DNA of 64,000 bases from Bacillus sp. Marseille-Q3570 (GCF_946151055.1 NZ_CAMGYZ010000006.1:1-64000); one strand, 5' to 3'; counted from the first letter of the stretch, positions 8,099 through 16,405 are shown. The notes: generated from the sequence alone by a model not told the origin. Program-made: numbers and translations.

Positions 8099-8286
8099 CT
8101 AACGGACATCAGAGCCGTTATTTGTGACAAAATGAAGTGTTTCTGAATTTTAACGGACACCAGAGCCGCTATTTGTGAACAAAGCACCTGATTTTCTATG
8201 ATATTAGCCAAATAAGGTCCCTGGTGTCCGTTAAGTTTGTAAAATCCCTTTGTTTGGGTCAAATAAGGTCTCCTGTGTCCGTTAGC
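8099..8286. repeat. Dispersed 51-bp-spaced inverted array, copy 2
   Basis: Two forward units (TAACGGACATCAGAGCCGTT, TAACGGACACCAGAGCCGCT) and two reverse units (AAATAAGGTCCCTGGTGTCC, AAATAAGGTCTCCTGTGTCC), in the same order and spacing as the block at 2099. It separates DUF350 from the spermidine-synthase gene. Confidence 0.85.
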
Positions 8287-8307
8287 GGGTAAGTGGAAAA
8301 TCAACAA

Positions 8308-8365
8308 TATAAAATGCAAGAAGATCGGGGAGAACCAAGTCATTGGCTCACCCCTCTTATTTTAT
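8308..8365 (+). terminator. Long imperfect hairpin after the DUF350 gene
   Basis: ATAAAAT...AAGA..GGGG...CCAA pairs with TTGG...CCCCTCTT ATTTTAT. The AT-rich outer stem supplies a short U-rich 3' side. It is plausibly a terminator in either direction. Confidence 0.45.
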
Positions 8366-8372
8366 GAAGTAC

Positions 8373-8432
8373 GTGCCAGGCACCATTTGAGAATGTAGTC
8401 GTAGCAAGGGTTCCAAAAAGGTGCCTGGCACC
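8373..8432. repeat. Paired GTGCCAGGCACC palindromes
   Basis: GTGCCAGGCACC (8373-8384) and GTGCCTGGCACC (8421-8432) flank about 36 bases. Each is itself palindromic and the pair can form a longer hairpin. It resembles a short intergenic repeat I know from several Bacillaceae genomes. It overlaps the upstream extension of the next reading frame, which argues for the later start at 8451. Confidence 0.6.
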
Positions 8433-8450
8433 AGTTGCGTAGGTGAAATC

Positions 8451-10001
8451 ATGATAGATAACGGGACAATCAAAAGTAATCGAATTTACTGGGCATCAGG
8501 AATCGTATCGATATGCGGTATCATCTTCGAAGTCCTGTTTGGTGCATTAGGTTCATACATCCTGGGGGATGGTGTGAAACAGTACACGTTGACGATTTCC
8601 TTATTCCTCACTGGTATGGGAATCGGATCTTTCCTAAGTGAGAAAGTGATGAAAAAGCTGATCGAAGCCTTCATCATCATTGAGTTTTCCGTCGCCTTGA
8701 TCGGCGGTTTTTCAGCGTTTCTTTTGTTTGGTGTTACGGCATATCTCGCAGATGGATCGGATGCGATCTTTCTATACACGGTCATTCTTGTCATCGGTAC
8801 CCTTACTGGGCTGGAATTACCGATTTTGATCCGTAAAGCGAATGAAATAGGCGTCCAGATCAATAAAAGTACAGCGAGGGTTCTTTTTTCAGATTACGCA
8901 GGCGGATTGATCGGCGGTTTACTCTTCATTTTCCTTTTTCGTCCACAATTCGGTCTCGTAAAATCGGCTTTCCTCGTTGCTATCATCAATCTAGTTGTCG
9001 CACTCTGGGTCTTGTATACTTTCAGAAAAGAAATCCCCCGTGTGAAGACCTATTCTTCCATTGGCAGCCTCATTTTTATCCTCCTGATCGGCGGGGTGAT
9101 GTTTGGTGAAGAAATGGCTCTTTCCTTTGAACAGAAGTTGTACAAAGACCCGATCATCTATACCGAAGAAACGAAGTATCAGCATATTGTCTTGACGAAG
9201 GAACAAGGTGATCTAAGGCTCTATTTGGATGGACAGCTCCAGTTCAGTTCTGCTGATGAATACAGGTATCACGAAACCCTGGTCCATATCCCGATGGCGC
9301 TGGCAGAGCGGAAAGAGAGGGTACTGGTCCTTGGTGGTGGTGATGGTCTCGCGCTCCGTGAACTGGAAAAGTATAAGGATATAAAAGAAATTACGCTGGT
9401 CGACCTTGATCCGAGAATGGTTGAATTGGCGGAAACCAATCCGCTTTTGAAAGAGTTGAATGGCAATGCATTTGAAAATGAAAAGGTGGAGGTCCTCCAT
9501 CAAGATGCATATGATTTCATGGAAAAGGCGGAAGGTTTTTATGATGTCATTTTGGTTGATTTACCTGATCCAAACAACGAATCTCTTAATAAGTTGTACA
9601 CACTTGAATTCTATTCTTTGCTCCGGAATCACCTGGATCCAGGCGGAATGATCATGGCGCAGGCTACCAGTCCGGTATTTGCTAGAGAGGTGTATTGGAC
9701 GATCGATCAAACGTTTGCGGAGACGGGCATGAATACTGAAAACTTCCATCTCGATATACCGAGCTTCGGAAACTGGGGATTTGTCCTGGCATCAAGGAGA
9801 CCGATCGATGTCAACGAGGTCGATATCAACGTTGAGACCAAGTACTTATCGACGGAACTGATCCCTTCGTTGACACACTTCGGGAAAGATGAGGATCGTT
9901 CTTTTGCTCATAAAGATGGGGGTGAAGTGGACCTTAAACCGAATACATTGATTCGTCCGATTTTGATTGATATCTATGAAAAAGCCTGGCAGGATTATTG
10001 A
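8451..10001 (+). CDS. Membrane-embedded spermidine synthase-like protein
   Basis: About 516 residues in two parts. The first ~210 residues form about seven transmembrane helices. The remainder is an aminopropyltransferase fold with the nucleotide-binding strand VLVLGGGDGLALRELEKY, VDLDPRMVELAETN, HQDAYDFM and catalytic-loop-like VDLPDPNNESLNKLYTLEFY. It may transfer aminopropyl groups to a polyamine or another acceptor at the membrane. It lies in the PspA/DUF350 neighbourhood, separated by repeats. The RBS is weak (GTAGGTGAA), and an upstream GTG at 8421 falls within a repeat, so 8451 is preferred. Confidence 0.8.
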   Translation: MIDNGTIKSNRIYWASGIVSICGIIFEVLFGALGSYILGDGVKQYTLTISLFLTGMGIGSFLSEKVMKKLIEAFIIIEFSVALIGGFSAFLLFGVTAYLADGSDAIFLYTVILVIGTLTGLELPILIRKANEIGVQINKSTARVLFSDYAGGLIGGLLFIFLFRPQFGLVKSAFLVAIINLVVALWVLYTFRKEIPRVKTYSSIGSLIFILLIGGVMFGEEMALSFEQKLYKDPIIYTEETKYQHIVLTKEQGDLRLYLDGQLQFSSADEYRYHETLVHIPMALAERKERVLVLGGGDGLALRELEKYKDIKEITLVDLDPRMVELAETNPLLKELNGNAFENEKVEVLHQDAYDFMEKAEGFYDVILVDLPDPNNESLNKLYTLEFYSLLRNHLDPGGMIMAQATSPVFAREVYWTIDQTFAETGMNTENFHLDIPSFGNWGFVLASRRPIDVNEVDINVETKYLSTELIPSLTHFGKDEDRSFAHKDGGEVDLKPNTLIRPILIDIYEKAWQDY

Positions 10002-10012
10002 TTAAAAGGGAA

Positions 10013-10042
10013 GTGAGGCTGTCCTGAGCGGAGCAGCCTCAC
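10013..10042 (+). terminator. Hairpin after spermidine synthase-like gene
   Basis: GTGAGGCTG pairs with CAGCCTCAC around a 12-base loop. The T-tract is poor on the plus strand. It lies between two convergent genes. Confidence 0.5.
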
Positions 10043-10046
10043 TCCA

Positions 10047-10187
10047 TTAAACACGTCTTTTAATAAACTTATACACTAGGATTGCTGCAGCTACCACAAG
10101 CAGGATATGGATGATTCCGCCTACGATGTTGAATATCACACCGAGCAACCAGATGATTAGTATGATCCATAAGATTGTCCAAATCAT
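10047..10187 (-). CDS. Small lmo0937-type membrane protein
   Basis: A 46-residue protein, mostly one or two hydrophobic helices: MIWTILWIILIIWLLGVIF, then NIVGGIIHILLVVAAAILVY, ending KFIKRRV. This pattern (WLLGxIF...GGxIHxLLV...basic tail) is that of the lmo0937/DUF5670 family of very small Firmicutes membrane proteins of unknown role. The internal ATG at 10187 has AAAGGA upstream; an ATG at 10205 would give 52 residues but lacks an RBS. Confidence 0.7.
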   Translation of the reverse strand: MIWTILWIILIIWLLGVIFNIVGGIIHILLVVAAAILVYKFIKRRV

Positions 10188-10291
10188 AGATGAAAATCCT
10201 TTCATTGATGTATTTGTCAGATAGTTTTCCCGGAAACCCTCAATAACATGCAGATGATCAGATTTATCCCTTATGATCTGGAGGTGTCTAA

Positions 10292-10963
10292 ATGAATCAC
10301 TCCCCTACGATTCATATTTTGAATGGACAAGTGATGTATGATCATTTCAAAAAAACACGCTTTCTCAACCACGACATGATGGTCCCCTTCAACGAGGCGA
10401 TGTGCTATGGAGAAACATGCACGGATGTCTTTTCCAATCAGTTCTCTGAAATCCGTGCCAACGTCCACAAAGTAACCCATGAACAATATTATGAAATCAC
10501 ACTAAAACCATTACAGCCCCTCTTCAATGGGGAAATTTCACGAATTGAACTCTGGTTTGATGCGGATATGTTTTGCCAGATCAATCTCCTGACCATTTTA
10601 GCCTGGTTGGATCAGACGGATTATAAAGAGAATGTGCAATTACATATCGTCGATGAAAAGTTTGAGCCCTTGAAGCAGTATACCCTGGAGGTGGACGGGT
10701 ACCATGAGATTTACCAAAAGGTATTAATCCACAAAAAGATGCCCGATATTATCAATCTGCCCCCATTACAGAAGGGGATCGAGCTATTTTTTAATTATCG
10801 TAACCCAGACAGTGATCTCATCCGGTATATCAAAGATCATCAAGATGTACCTACAGATGAACTCGTATCCTTACTCTTAAAAAACTTCAAAAACTATGGG
10901 TTGGGCGATACCCAATATTATGAACTTATAAAATCTATCTGGGAGCATAGGACAAAAGAATAA
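10292..10963 (+). CDS. DUF1835-like protein of unknown function
   Basis: A 223-residue soluble protein. It starts HSPTIHILNGQVMYDHFKKT, continues with PFNEAMCYGE, and contains IELWFDADMFCQINLLTILAWL. This combination (HI-NGD-like start, acidic W-F-D/E-D-FCQ-NLL) resembles DUF1835 proteins. No catalytic motif is recognised. A strong RBS (CTGGAGGTG) precedes the ATG. It is probably monocistronic. Confidence 0.55.
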   Translation: MNHSPTIHILNGQVMYDHFKKTRFLNHDMMVPFNEAMCYGETCTDVFSNQFSEIRANVHKVTHEQYYEITLKPLQPLFNGEISRIELWFDADMFCQINLLTILAWLDQTDYKENVQLHIVDEKFEPLKQYTLEVDGYHEIYQKVLIHKKMPDIINLPPLQKGIELFFNYRNPDSDLIRYIKDHQDVPTDELVSLLLKNFKNYGLGDTQYYELIKSIWEHRTKE

Positions 10964-11064
10964 TAGACATACGACTCATTTTTTTGAATTTTCCGAAACT
11001 TACGTAACATTATTTGACAAAGAACGTCTAAACCGTTGAATAAAGATGTAAGGAGATTCAAATA

Positions 11065-12228
11065 ATGAGACGTTCACTTAATTTTACTGTTGCTTGCTTG
11101 TTCATGGTTATGTGTCTGGTGGCCTGTTCTTTTGCAGCATCGGGCTTTCAGGAAAGTCAAGATGAAGAGACTGAACGACCATCGGAACATACACGTGAAC
11201 AGGCAAGCAATGGAGACATGAATGAGGAGATTGATTCTCCAACTCAAACGGAAGATAAGGATGCCGATTTAGTCGAATATCACGGACCTGTCGAGCATAT
11301 CTTTTTTCATCCAACAATCGTCTATACAGAGTTGGCATTCGATTATGATGCGATGGCTAAGGGATACAACGATTATTTTGTCACTGTAGATGAATTTAAA
11401 AGGACGCTCAATGAACTTCACAAGAATGACTATATTTTAATCGACATCAACTCACTGATCGTGGAAAAAGAAGATGGGAAAATTGGAACGAGGCAATTGA
11501 TGCTTCCAGAGGGTAAGAAACCATTGGTCATCTCGATCGATGATATGAATTACTATGACTATATGAGGAAGAACGGGAATGTCTTTAAGCTGGTGCTTGA
11601 TGAAGAGGGTGAAGTCGCCTCCTACGAAAAGACACCCGAAGGTAAAGAGCTGATTACGCGTAATCATGCGATTGCTCCTATTTTAGATCAATTTGTAGAG
11701 AAGCATCCCGATTTCTCGTTCAATGGAGCGAAGGGGCTCATAGCATTGACCGGGTATGAGGGTGTTCTAGGCTATCGGACAAATGAATTGGATAGAGCTG
11801 ATATTGAAGATCGCAAGCAAGAGGCACTCAAGGTCATCAAGCGATTAAAAGAGACGGGGTGGACATTTGCGTCACATGGTTATGGTCATCTGGATGCGAA
11901 CAAGGCAGGTTATCAACGCCTGGCTGACGATACTGCCCAGTGGAAATCGGAAGTGGAGTCGTTGATCGGAGTGACAGATGTGTATGTTTATCCTTATGGC
12001 AGCAGGGTCGAAACAGGAGGAGCGAAATTTAAGGATCTTGTGGAATCAGGCTTTAAAATCCTCTGTGGTGTTGGACCTGAACCATATCTGGAAGTATACA
12101 AGGATAGTGTGATCATGATGGACCGCCGTCACATTGACGGTATTGCACTTCAAACGCAAAAAGACAGATTAACACCTCTTCTAGATGCGGACATCGTGCT
12201 TGAACATGAAATCCGGCCAGAGTATTAG
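11065..12228 (+). CDS. Lipoprotein polysaccharide deacetylase (NodB-type)
   Basis: A 387-residue secreted lipoprotein. The signal peptide ends with lipobox LVAC near residue 21, followed by an acidic Ser/Glu-rich linker to about residue 75. The deacetylase domain shows the metal/base pair in VISIDDMNYYDYM and the His motif in FASHGYGHLDANK; YVYPYGSR is a further family motif. These proteins remove acetyl groups from cell-wall or exopolysaccharide sugars. The SIDD motif varies from the usual TFDDG, so the exact substrate is uncertain. Confidence 0.78.
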   Translation: MRRSLNFTVACLFMVMCLVACSFAASGFQESQDEETERPSEHTREQASNGDMNEEIDSPTQTEDKDADLVEYHGPVEHIFFHPTIVYTELAFDYDAMAKGYNDYFVTVDEFKRTLNELHKNDYILIDINSLIVEKEDGKIGTRQLMLPEGKKPLVISIDDMNYYDYMRKNGNVFKLVLDEEGEVASYEKTPEGKELITRNHAIAPILDQFVEKHPDFSFNGAKGLIALTGYEGVLGYRTNELDRADIEDRKQEALKVIKRLKETGWTFASHGYGHLDANKAGYQRLADDTAQWKSEVESLIGVTDVYVYPYGSRVETGGAKFKDLVESGFKILCGVGPEPYLEVYKDSVIMMDRRHIDGIALQTQKDRLTPLLDADIVLEHEIRPEY

Positions 12229-12261
12229 GTGTAAAAAACAAGACAAAGCCATGATTCAGCG

Positions 12262-12319
12262 AAAAAAAAAGCTGCCGATAGCGTAGGCAGCTTATGACAG
12301 TGACGGTCACCACTGTCAT
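12262..12319. terminator. Two adjacent hairpins (convergent gene gap)
   Basis: AAGCTGCC/GGCAGCTT (12269-12293) is followed on the minus strand by nine T. ATGACAGTG/CACTGTCAT (12294-12319) abuts it. The first can terminate leftward transcription. Rightward termination of the deacetylase gene would depend on the stems alone. Confidence 0.55.
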
Positions 12320-12419
12320 TTAGGGGGAGGGGATAGGTCTTTAATGGATTTATGCGTTAAAGTATAAATGATTAACGAAGGGGAGTAAATACGACAAAAG
12401 GCGTAATATGTATTTGTTA

Positions 12420-12454
12420 TAAAAATAATAGCAGCCTTCTGTGATGAAGGCTGC
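12420..12454 (-). terminator. Terminator of the WGxxGxxG gene
   Basis: GCAGCCTTC (12431-12439) pairs with GAAGGCTGC (12446-12454). On the minus strand TATTATTTTT follows. It lies 12 bases after the stop codon. Confidence 0.75.
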
Positions 12455-12465
12455 AAACAGTATTA

Positions 12466-12786
12466 TCATGCTGGTTCTTTATCTCGCTTACGAAGTCCCA
12501 GGAGTCCTACTAATCCTAAGAGACCAAGCCATTCCCAGTTCGTATCATTTCCAGCGCCAGTAGCAGTGACATTTGCTCGACCATTACGACGATCCTCAGC
12601 ATCTGCTTCATCACCGATTCTCAATGGACCATCGTCCTCATTGATGTTCAGTGGTCTTTCACCATAGTTTCCATCATCAGTTGTGTCCATTCGATCATTA
12701 TTACCTTCTGCAAAAGCTGTGATCGAAGCTGATGAAAGGATTAATGTCAATGTAAAAAGAATAGACAAAAGAGCTTTCATTGTCAT
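12466..12786 (-). CDS. Secreted WGxxGxxG-tail protein
   Basis: A 106-residue protein with a signal peptide (about 1-26, cleavage after AFA) and an acidic low-complexity middle (DRMDTTDDGNYGERPLNINE). The C-terminus is NTNWEWLGLLGLVGLLGLRKRDKEPA. That ending is a Trp-Gly motif, a Gly-Leu helix and an Arg cluster, the three-part layout of the WGxxGxxG family, similar to CTERM-type sorting signals. It is probably retained in or processed at the membrane. A good RBS AGGAGGT lies upstream; either ATG of MTMKA is possible. Confidence 0.75.
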   Translation of the reverse strand: MTMKALLSILFTLTLILSSASITAFAEGNNDRMDTTDDGNYGERPLNINEDDGPLRIGDEADAEDRRNGRANVTATGAGNDTNWEWLGLLGLVGLLGLRKRDKEPA

Positions 12787-13039
12787 TCTACCTCCTGAAT
12801 TATCTTGTTTTTAGAAACATGTTCAACTTTATAGTTCCGATTTTTGAGATAGTTATTCATGAAAAGAACGATATGTAAAGGTTAAGTTCATTAAAAATGT
12901 AGGTGACAAGAGATAACCATGCCGGGAATGGCTTTGTGATTTTTGTTGGTCAATCTTGATGGCTTTTAACGTTTAATGAATAGGTTTGATCATATGGATA
13001 AGGACAAAACGATACGTAAAAAAAATGGAGGTTTGTTTG

Positions 13040-13525
13040 ATGTTGAAACTGTTTGAATATAACTGGCAGGTTCGTGAGGATTGGTTCAGATGGTGTGAGG
13101 ATTTGTCTGAGGAAGAATTGTTGAAGGAACGGGTTGGTGGAGTCGGCAGTATCCTATATACATTGTTTCACATTGTTGATGTCGAATGGAGTTGGATTCT
13201 TGGTCTGAAGGGTGAGCCAGAGACAGAAGAACCCCCCTTTGAGAAATTTTCCAGCTTGAAAAAAGTGAAGGATTTTTCAAGTCGATGTCATGCCGATGTT
13301 GAACCATTTGTGAGATCCTGGACAACTGAAATGGAGTACCGGATCCTATCAGAGCCGGATACTAATGGAAAAATGGTCAGCTTCAAGCATGGTGAAGTCA
13401 TGCGTCATGTCATTGCCCATGAAATTCATCACATCGGGCAGTTATCAGTGTGGGCACGTGAAACGGGAAGAAAACCAGTCACGGCAAATCTGATCAGAAG
13501 AGGATTGTACGTTGATTACAATTAG
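13040..13525 (+). CDS. DinB/YfiT-family metal-binding protein
   Basis: A 161-residue four-helix-bundle protein. The metal-binding histidines are seen in LYTLFHIVDVEWSW and in HVIAHEIHHIGQLSVWARE. DinB-superfamily proteins bind a divalent metal; some are thiol transferases, but most are of unknown role. ATG 13040 is preceded by GGAGGT at seven bases; the longer upstream frame has no RBS. The TAG stop lies inside the first unit of the following dispersed repeat. Confidence 0.8.
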   Translation: MLKLFEYNWQVREDWFRWCEDLSEEELLKERVGGVGSILYTLFHIVDVEWSWILGLKGEPETEEPPFEKFSSLKKVKDFSSRCHADVEPFVRSWTTEMEYRILSEPDTNGKMVSFKHGEVMRHVIAHEIHHIGQLSVWARETGRKPVTANLIRRGLYVDYN

Positions 13526-13710
13526 CGGACATGAGAGCTCTTATTAGTGGCAAAAAGCGATGTTTCGGAAATTTTGCGGACACCAGAACCGTTATTTGTC
13601 AATAAATCCGCTGAATTTCAATGAAAACCATCAAATAAGAGCGCTGGTGTCCGCTATTTTAGTGAATTCCAATGGAATCAACGAAATAAGGTCTCCTGTG
13701 TCCGTTAGCG
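13521..13710. repeat. Dispersed 51-bp-spaced inverted array, copy 3
   Basis: Forward units TTAGCGGACATGAGAGCTCT and TTTGCGGACACCAGAACCGT, then reverse units AAATAAGAGCGCTGGTGTCC and AAATAAGGTCTCCTGTGTCC. The first unit overlaps the dinB stop codon (the TAG of TTAGCGG). Confidence 0.85.
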
Positions 13711-13739
13711 CATCATCATGAAATGAATTTGATAAAAAC

Positions 13740-13960
13740 TAGACTCTTATAGAGGGTACTCTTAACTTCAAGCGAAATTGGGCCTCTTCTGCGAGACTTG
13801 CGAGCTAGGCTAACCGCACAGCGAACTGGCATCTTAATATAAAAGAATGACTTTTGACTAAACACCACCACATCTTATGTTGAATGTCCTAGTCAATGCA
13901 TCCTGCAATTTAGTGAGGAGGCTCACGGTCAGCCAGTAAAAAATCAACAATTGAACAGAC
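13740..13960. repeat. Degenerate GC-rich intergenic element
   Basis: Contains CTTCTGCGAGACTTGCGAGC, then GTGAGGAGGCTCACGGTC and AAAAATCAACAATTG. These fragments resemble the elements at 38520 and 57400 (GAGGAGGCT core, AATCAAC end). It is interrupted in the middle and looks like a decayed copy. No gene is visible here. Confidence 0.45.
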
Positions 13961-13992
13961 CCTAAATTGGGGCGAAAACCCTTTCATAGCAA

Positions 13993-14006
13993 TGAAAACG
14001 CTTTAA
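13993..14006 (+). promoter_or_regulatory. Putative CcpA cre site upstream of cstA
   Basis: TGAAAACGCTTTAA fits the cre consensus TGWAARCGYTWNCW with one mismatch at the C. It lies 45 bases upstream of the predicted cstA -35. Carbon catabolite control of a carbon-starvation transporter would make sense, but the position is distal. Confidence 0.5.
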
Positions 14007-14050
14007 ATATGACAAAACAATGGAAATATATATAATTTTCAGAAAACCTG

Positions 14051-14079
14051 TTGTCATTCGACAAGTTTCCGTATAGAAT
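14051..14079 (+). promoter_or_regulatory. Predicted cstA promoter
   Basis: TTGTCA (14051-14056) and TAGAAT (14074-14079) are separated by 17 bases. The latter sits in GTATAGAATAC. Confidence 0.55.
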
Positions 14080-14114
14080 ACTCCCTATCGTTTATTTTGA
14101 AGGGAGGCTTAGCG

Positions 14115-15554
14115 ATGGTTACATTTCTTGCATCCATCATGTTATTACTTCTAGGATATTTTTTCTATGCAAAGGTGGTTGAACGAATTTTCGGCATCGA
14201 CGACCTGAACCGGACCCCTGCATATACGAAGAATGACGGGTTCGATTACACACCTATGAGCTGGTGGAAAGCCACCCTCATTCAACTGCTCAACATCGCA
14301 GGCCTCGGCCCGATCTTTGGTGCCATCTTAGGGGCACTGTATGGACCAGTGGCATTCATCTGGATTGTCATCGGCAGTATCTTTGCAGGTGCTGTCCACG
14401 ACTATTTTTCCGGGATGTTATCTCTACGTCACAACGGTGCACAATTTCCGACGATTGTCGGTAAATATCTTGGAAAACCAGCGCAATCCATGATCAATGT
14501 GCTTTCCATCGGTTTGATGATTCTTGTGGCTGCAGCATTTACAGCAGGTCCAGCACAGCTGATGGCGGAGATCACACCCTTAAGTTTCACGGTGTCCATC
14601 ATGATCATTCTCGCCTATTTTCTTGTAGCGACATTATTGCCTGTCAATAAAATCATCGGACGGATTTATCCGATTTTCGGAGGAATCCTCATTTTCATGG
14701 CGCTTTCGATTGGTGTAGGATTGTTCTTTTTTGATAACCCGATTCCGAATTTGACCGTGAACAACCTGCACCCTGAGGAACTGCCGATTTGGCCACTATT
14801 GATGGTCACGGTATCGTGCGGGGCAATCTCAGGTTTCCATAGTACACAAAGTCCGATTTTATCCAGGACGTTGAAGAAGGAAAGCGAAGGGCGGAAAGTC
14901 TTTTACGGTGCCATGATCAGTGAAGGGGTCATCACGCTCATCTGGGCAGCTGCCGGAATGACGTTCTTTGGCAGTACAGCGGGGCTTCAGGAGGCTCTTG
15001 CGGGTGGAGGCCCTGCAGGTGTCGTAAACGAAATAAGCTCGACGACCCTTGGAACACTGGGCGGCGTCCTTGCCGTACTAGGTGTCATCATTTTACCGAT
15101 TACGACAGGGGATACAGCATTACGGTCATCCCGTATGATGCTTGTAGACCTTTTAAAGCCTGTTCTCAAAAATGCCGGGAAGAAGACGAATGCATTGCTC
15201 GTCATTCCAGTTGCAGCTCCTGCCTTTTTGCTGACTCAAATCGATTACAGCTTTTTATGGCGTTACGTCGGCTGGTCGAACCAGGTCGTTGCGACTGTCA
15301 TGCTTTGGACAGGAGCCATGTACTTGATCATGCATCAGAAGTTTCATTGGATCTGTAGTGTGCCGGCATTATTCATGACAGCAGTGGTGAGCACATATCT
15401 TTTTTATGCACCAGAAGGATTCGGATTGCCTTACATGACATCGATGGTGATCGGGGCTGCGATCTGGACAGTCGTATTCATCTGGTTCATCACCCGACTT
15501 GTAAAATGGAAAAATCCTGATCAAGCAAATATCGTCGTCGAAAAAGCAAGTTGA
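14115..15554 (+). CDS. cstA: CstA-family carbon starvation transporter
   Basis: A 479-residue polytopic membrane protein with about 13 helices. Family landmarks are DDLNRTPAYTKNDGFDYTPM near the N-terminus, LNIAGLGPIFGAILGALYGP, GAVHDYFSGMLSLRHNGAQFP, SGFHSTQSP and TTGDTALRSSRMML. CstA proteins import peptides or pyruvate during carbon limitation. This is a short member lacking the long C-terminal extension of some homologues. ATG 14115 follows AGGGAGG. Confidence 0.87.
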   Translation: MVTFLASIMLLLLGYFFYAKVVERIFGIDDLNRTPAYTKNDGFDYTPMSWWKATLIQLLNIAGLGPIFGAILGALYGPVAFIWIVIGSIFAGAVHDYFSGMLSLRHNGAQFPTIVGKYLGKPAQSMINVLSIGLMILVAAAFTAGPAQLMAEITPLSFTVSIMIILAYFLVATLLPVNKIIGRIYPIFGGILIFMALSIGVGLFFFDNPIPNLTVNNLHPEELPIWPLLMVTVSCGAISGFHSTQSPILSRTLKKESEGRKVFYGAMISEGVITLIWAAAGMTFFGSTAGLQEALAGGGPAGVVNEISSTTLGTLGGVLAVLGVIILPITTGDTALRSSRMMLVDLLKPVLKNAGKKTNALLVIPVAAPAFLLTQIDYSFLWRYVGWSNQVVATVMLWTGAMYLIMHQKFHWICSVPALFMTAVVSTYLFYAPEGFGLPYMTSMVIGAAIWTVVFIWFITRLVKWKNPDQANIVVEKAS

Positions 15555-15570
15555 ATTCTATAAATCCACT

Positions 15571-15604
15571 AGGGGCTGTTAGGGCAGCCCCTTATTTATT
15601 TTGT
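15571..15604 (+). terminator. cstA terminator
   Basis: AGGGGCTG pairs with CAGCCCCT and is followed by TATTTATTTT, 17 bases after the stop. Confidence 0.75.
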
Positions 15605-15833
15605 GAAGACCTAGGGAGAATCTATTAGAATGTAGGGAATATAAGGGGTTAGAGGAGAAGTCAACATTGGACTGATTGGAGCAGTCAATTATTCCGTTAT
15701 AAACGTTAATAGAAGAGACTTCGAAATAGACCAGGTGTTGTTAAAAAGAGATGAACAACTTCCACTCAAGTATAAGTATTATCTAAAACGCTGGGTAAAA
15801 TATGAAAAACAAATAAAAAATAGGAGTGAGAAC
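15605..15833 (+). other. Gap with a long open frame lacking a normal start
   Basis: One plus frame is open from about 15647 through the next small gene and reads GLIGAVNYSVINVNRRDFEI. It has AGAGGAG followed only by ATT or CTG as possible starts. It may be a remnant or a gene using a rare start. I do not recognise the sequence. Confidence 0.25.
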
Positions 15834-15989
15834 ATGCCAGAAAATGATAATGCGAGGCAAACGACGGGATCTGAAAATAATCAGGATTTAACAAATATGG
15901 ACAGGATGGAAGGTAAAGGGAAAAATAAAAAGGATAAAACACATTCTGAAAAAATCCGATACGAACATGCTGACGAAATATATGAATAA
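15834..15989 (+). CDS. Small hydrophilic protein, unknown
   Basis: A 51-residue, highly charged protein (MPENDNARQTTGSENNQDLT, then a Lys-rich stretch and SEKIRYEHADEIYE). No hydrophobic segment or known motif is present. The ATG at 15834 has ATAGGAGTGAG upstream, so translation is plausible. It could be a small sporulation-associated protein by general character, but I recognise no family. Confidence 0.5.
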   Translation: MPENDNARQTTGSENNQDLTNMDRMEGKGKNKKDKTHSEKIRYEHADEIYE

Positions 15990-15998
15990 ATTATTAAA

Positions 15999-16022
15999 GG
16001 GTCCAAAGTTAACTTTGGACCC
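15999..16022. terminator. Perfect 24-bp palindrome between convergent small genes
   Basis: GGGTCCAAAGTT is followed immediately by AACTTTGGACCC, with no unpaired loop. It follows the small plus-strand gene and contains the stop codon of the small minus-strand gene. Flanking sequence on the minus strand is TTTAATAATTTA. It probably terminates both genes. Confidence 0.6.
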
Positions 16023-16167
16023 TGCAAATTTCTACGTCCTCACAAGCCTTCATTGCAACCCATTCAATAAAACGAACCTCATCCCTTAATAACGGGCGGC
16101 CGATTTTCAATTGAAATTCGATGACTAAACTACGGTAAATATCTTCAAATACATCTGAACCTGCCAT
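16009..16167 (-). CDS. Small protein, unknown
   Basis: A 52-residue protein beginning MAGSDVFEDIYRSLVIEFQL and continuing KIGRPLLRDEVRFIEWVAMK. It is probably helical and soluble, with mixed charge. A good RBS (GAGGTG, six bases before ATG) supports translation. The last codons and stop fall inside the 24-bp palindrome. No family recognised. Confidence 0.6.
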   Translation of the reverse strand: MAGSDVFEDIYRSLVIEFQLKIGRPLLRDEVRFIEWVAMKACEDVEICRVQS

Positions 16168-16344
16168 AGATTACACCTCGTATAAAAAAATCATTACCTT
16201 TAACTTATATGTAAGATCTATTTTCTGAATTCCATATTTTCTATCGTTAGTCCATCTAAACGTATGTTTATCGGATTAATTTTTGCCGTGGGAAATAAAC
16301 AAATGTGATTCCTCCTGTAAATCAGTTTTATATTCCGCTTAACC

Positions 16345-16380
16345 ATAAATAACCTCCGAGAAATTTCGGAGGTTATTTAT
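16345..16380. terminator. Bidirectional terminator
   Basis: ATAAATAACCTCCGA pairs with TCGGAGGTTATTTAT around a short loop. AT-rich outer arms give U-runs in both directions. It lies downstream of the 16406-16669 minus gene. Confidence 0.65.
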
Positions 16381-16405
16381 ATTTGTGGGAATAATCCTCT
16401 CTATA

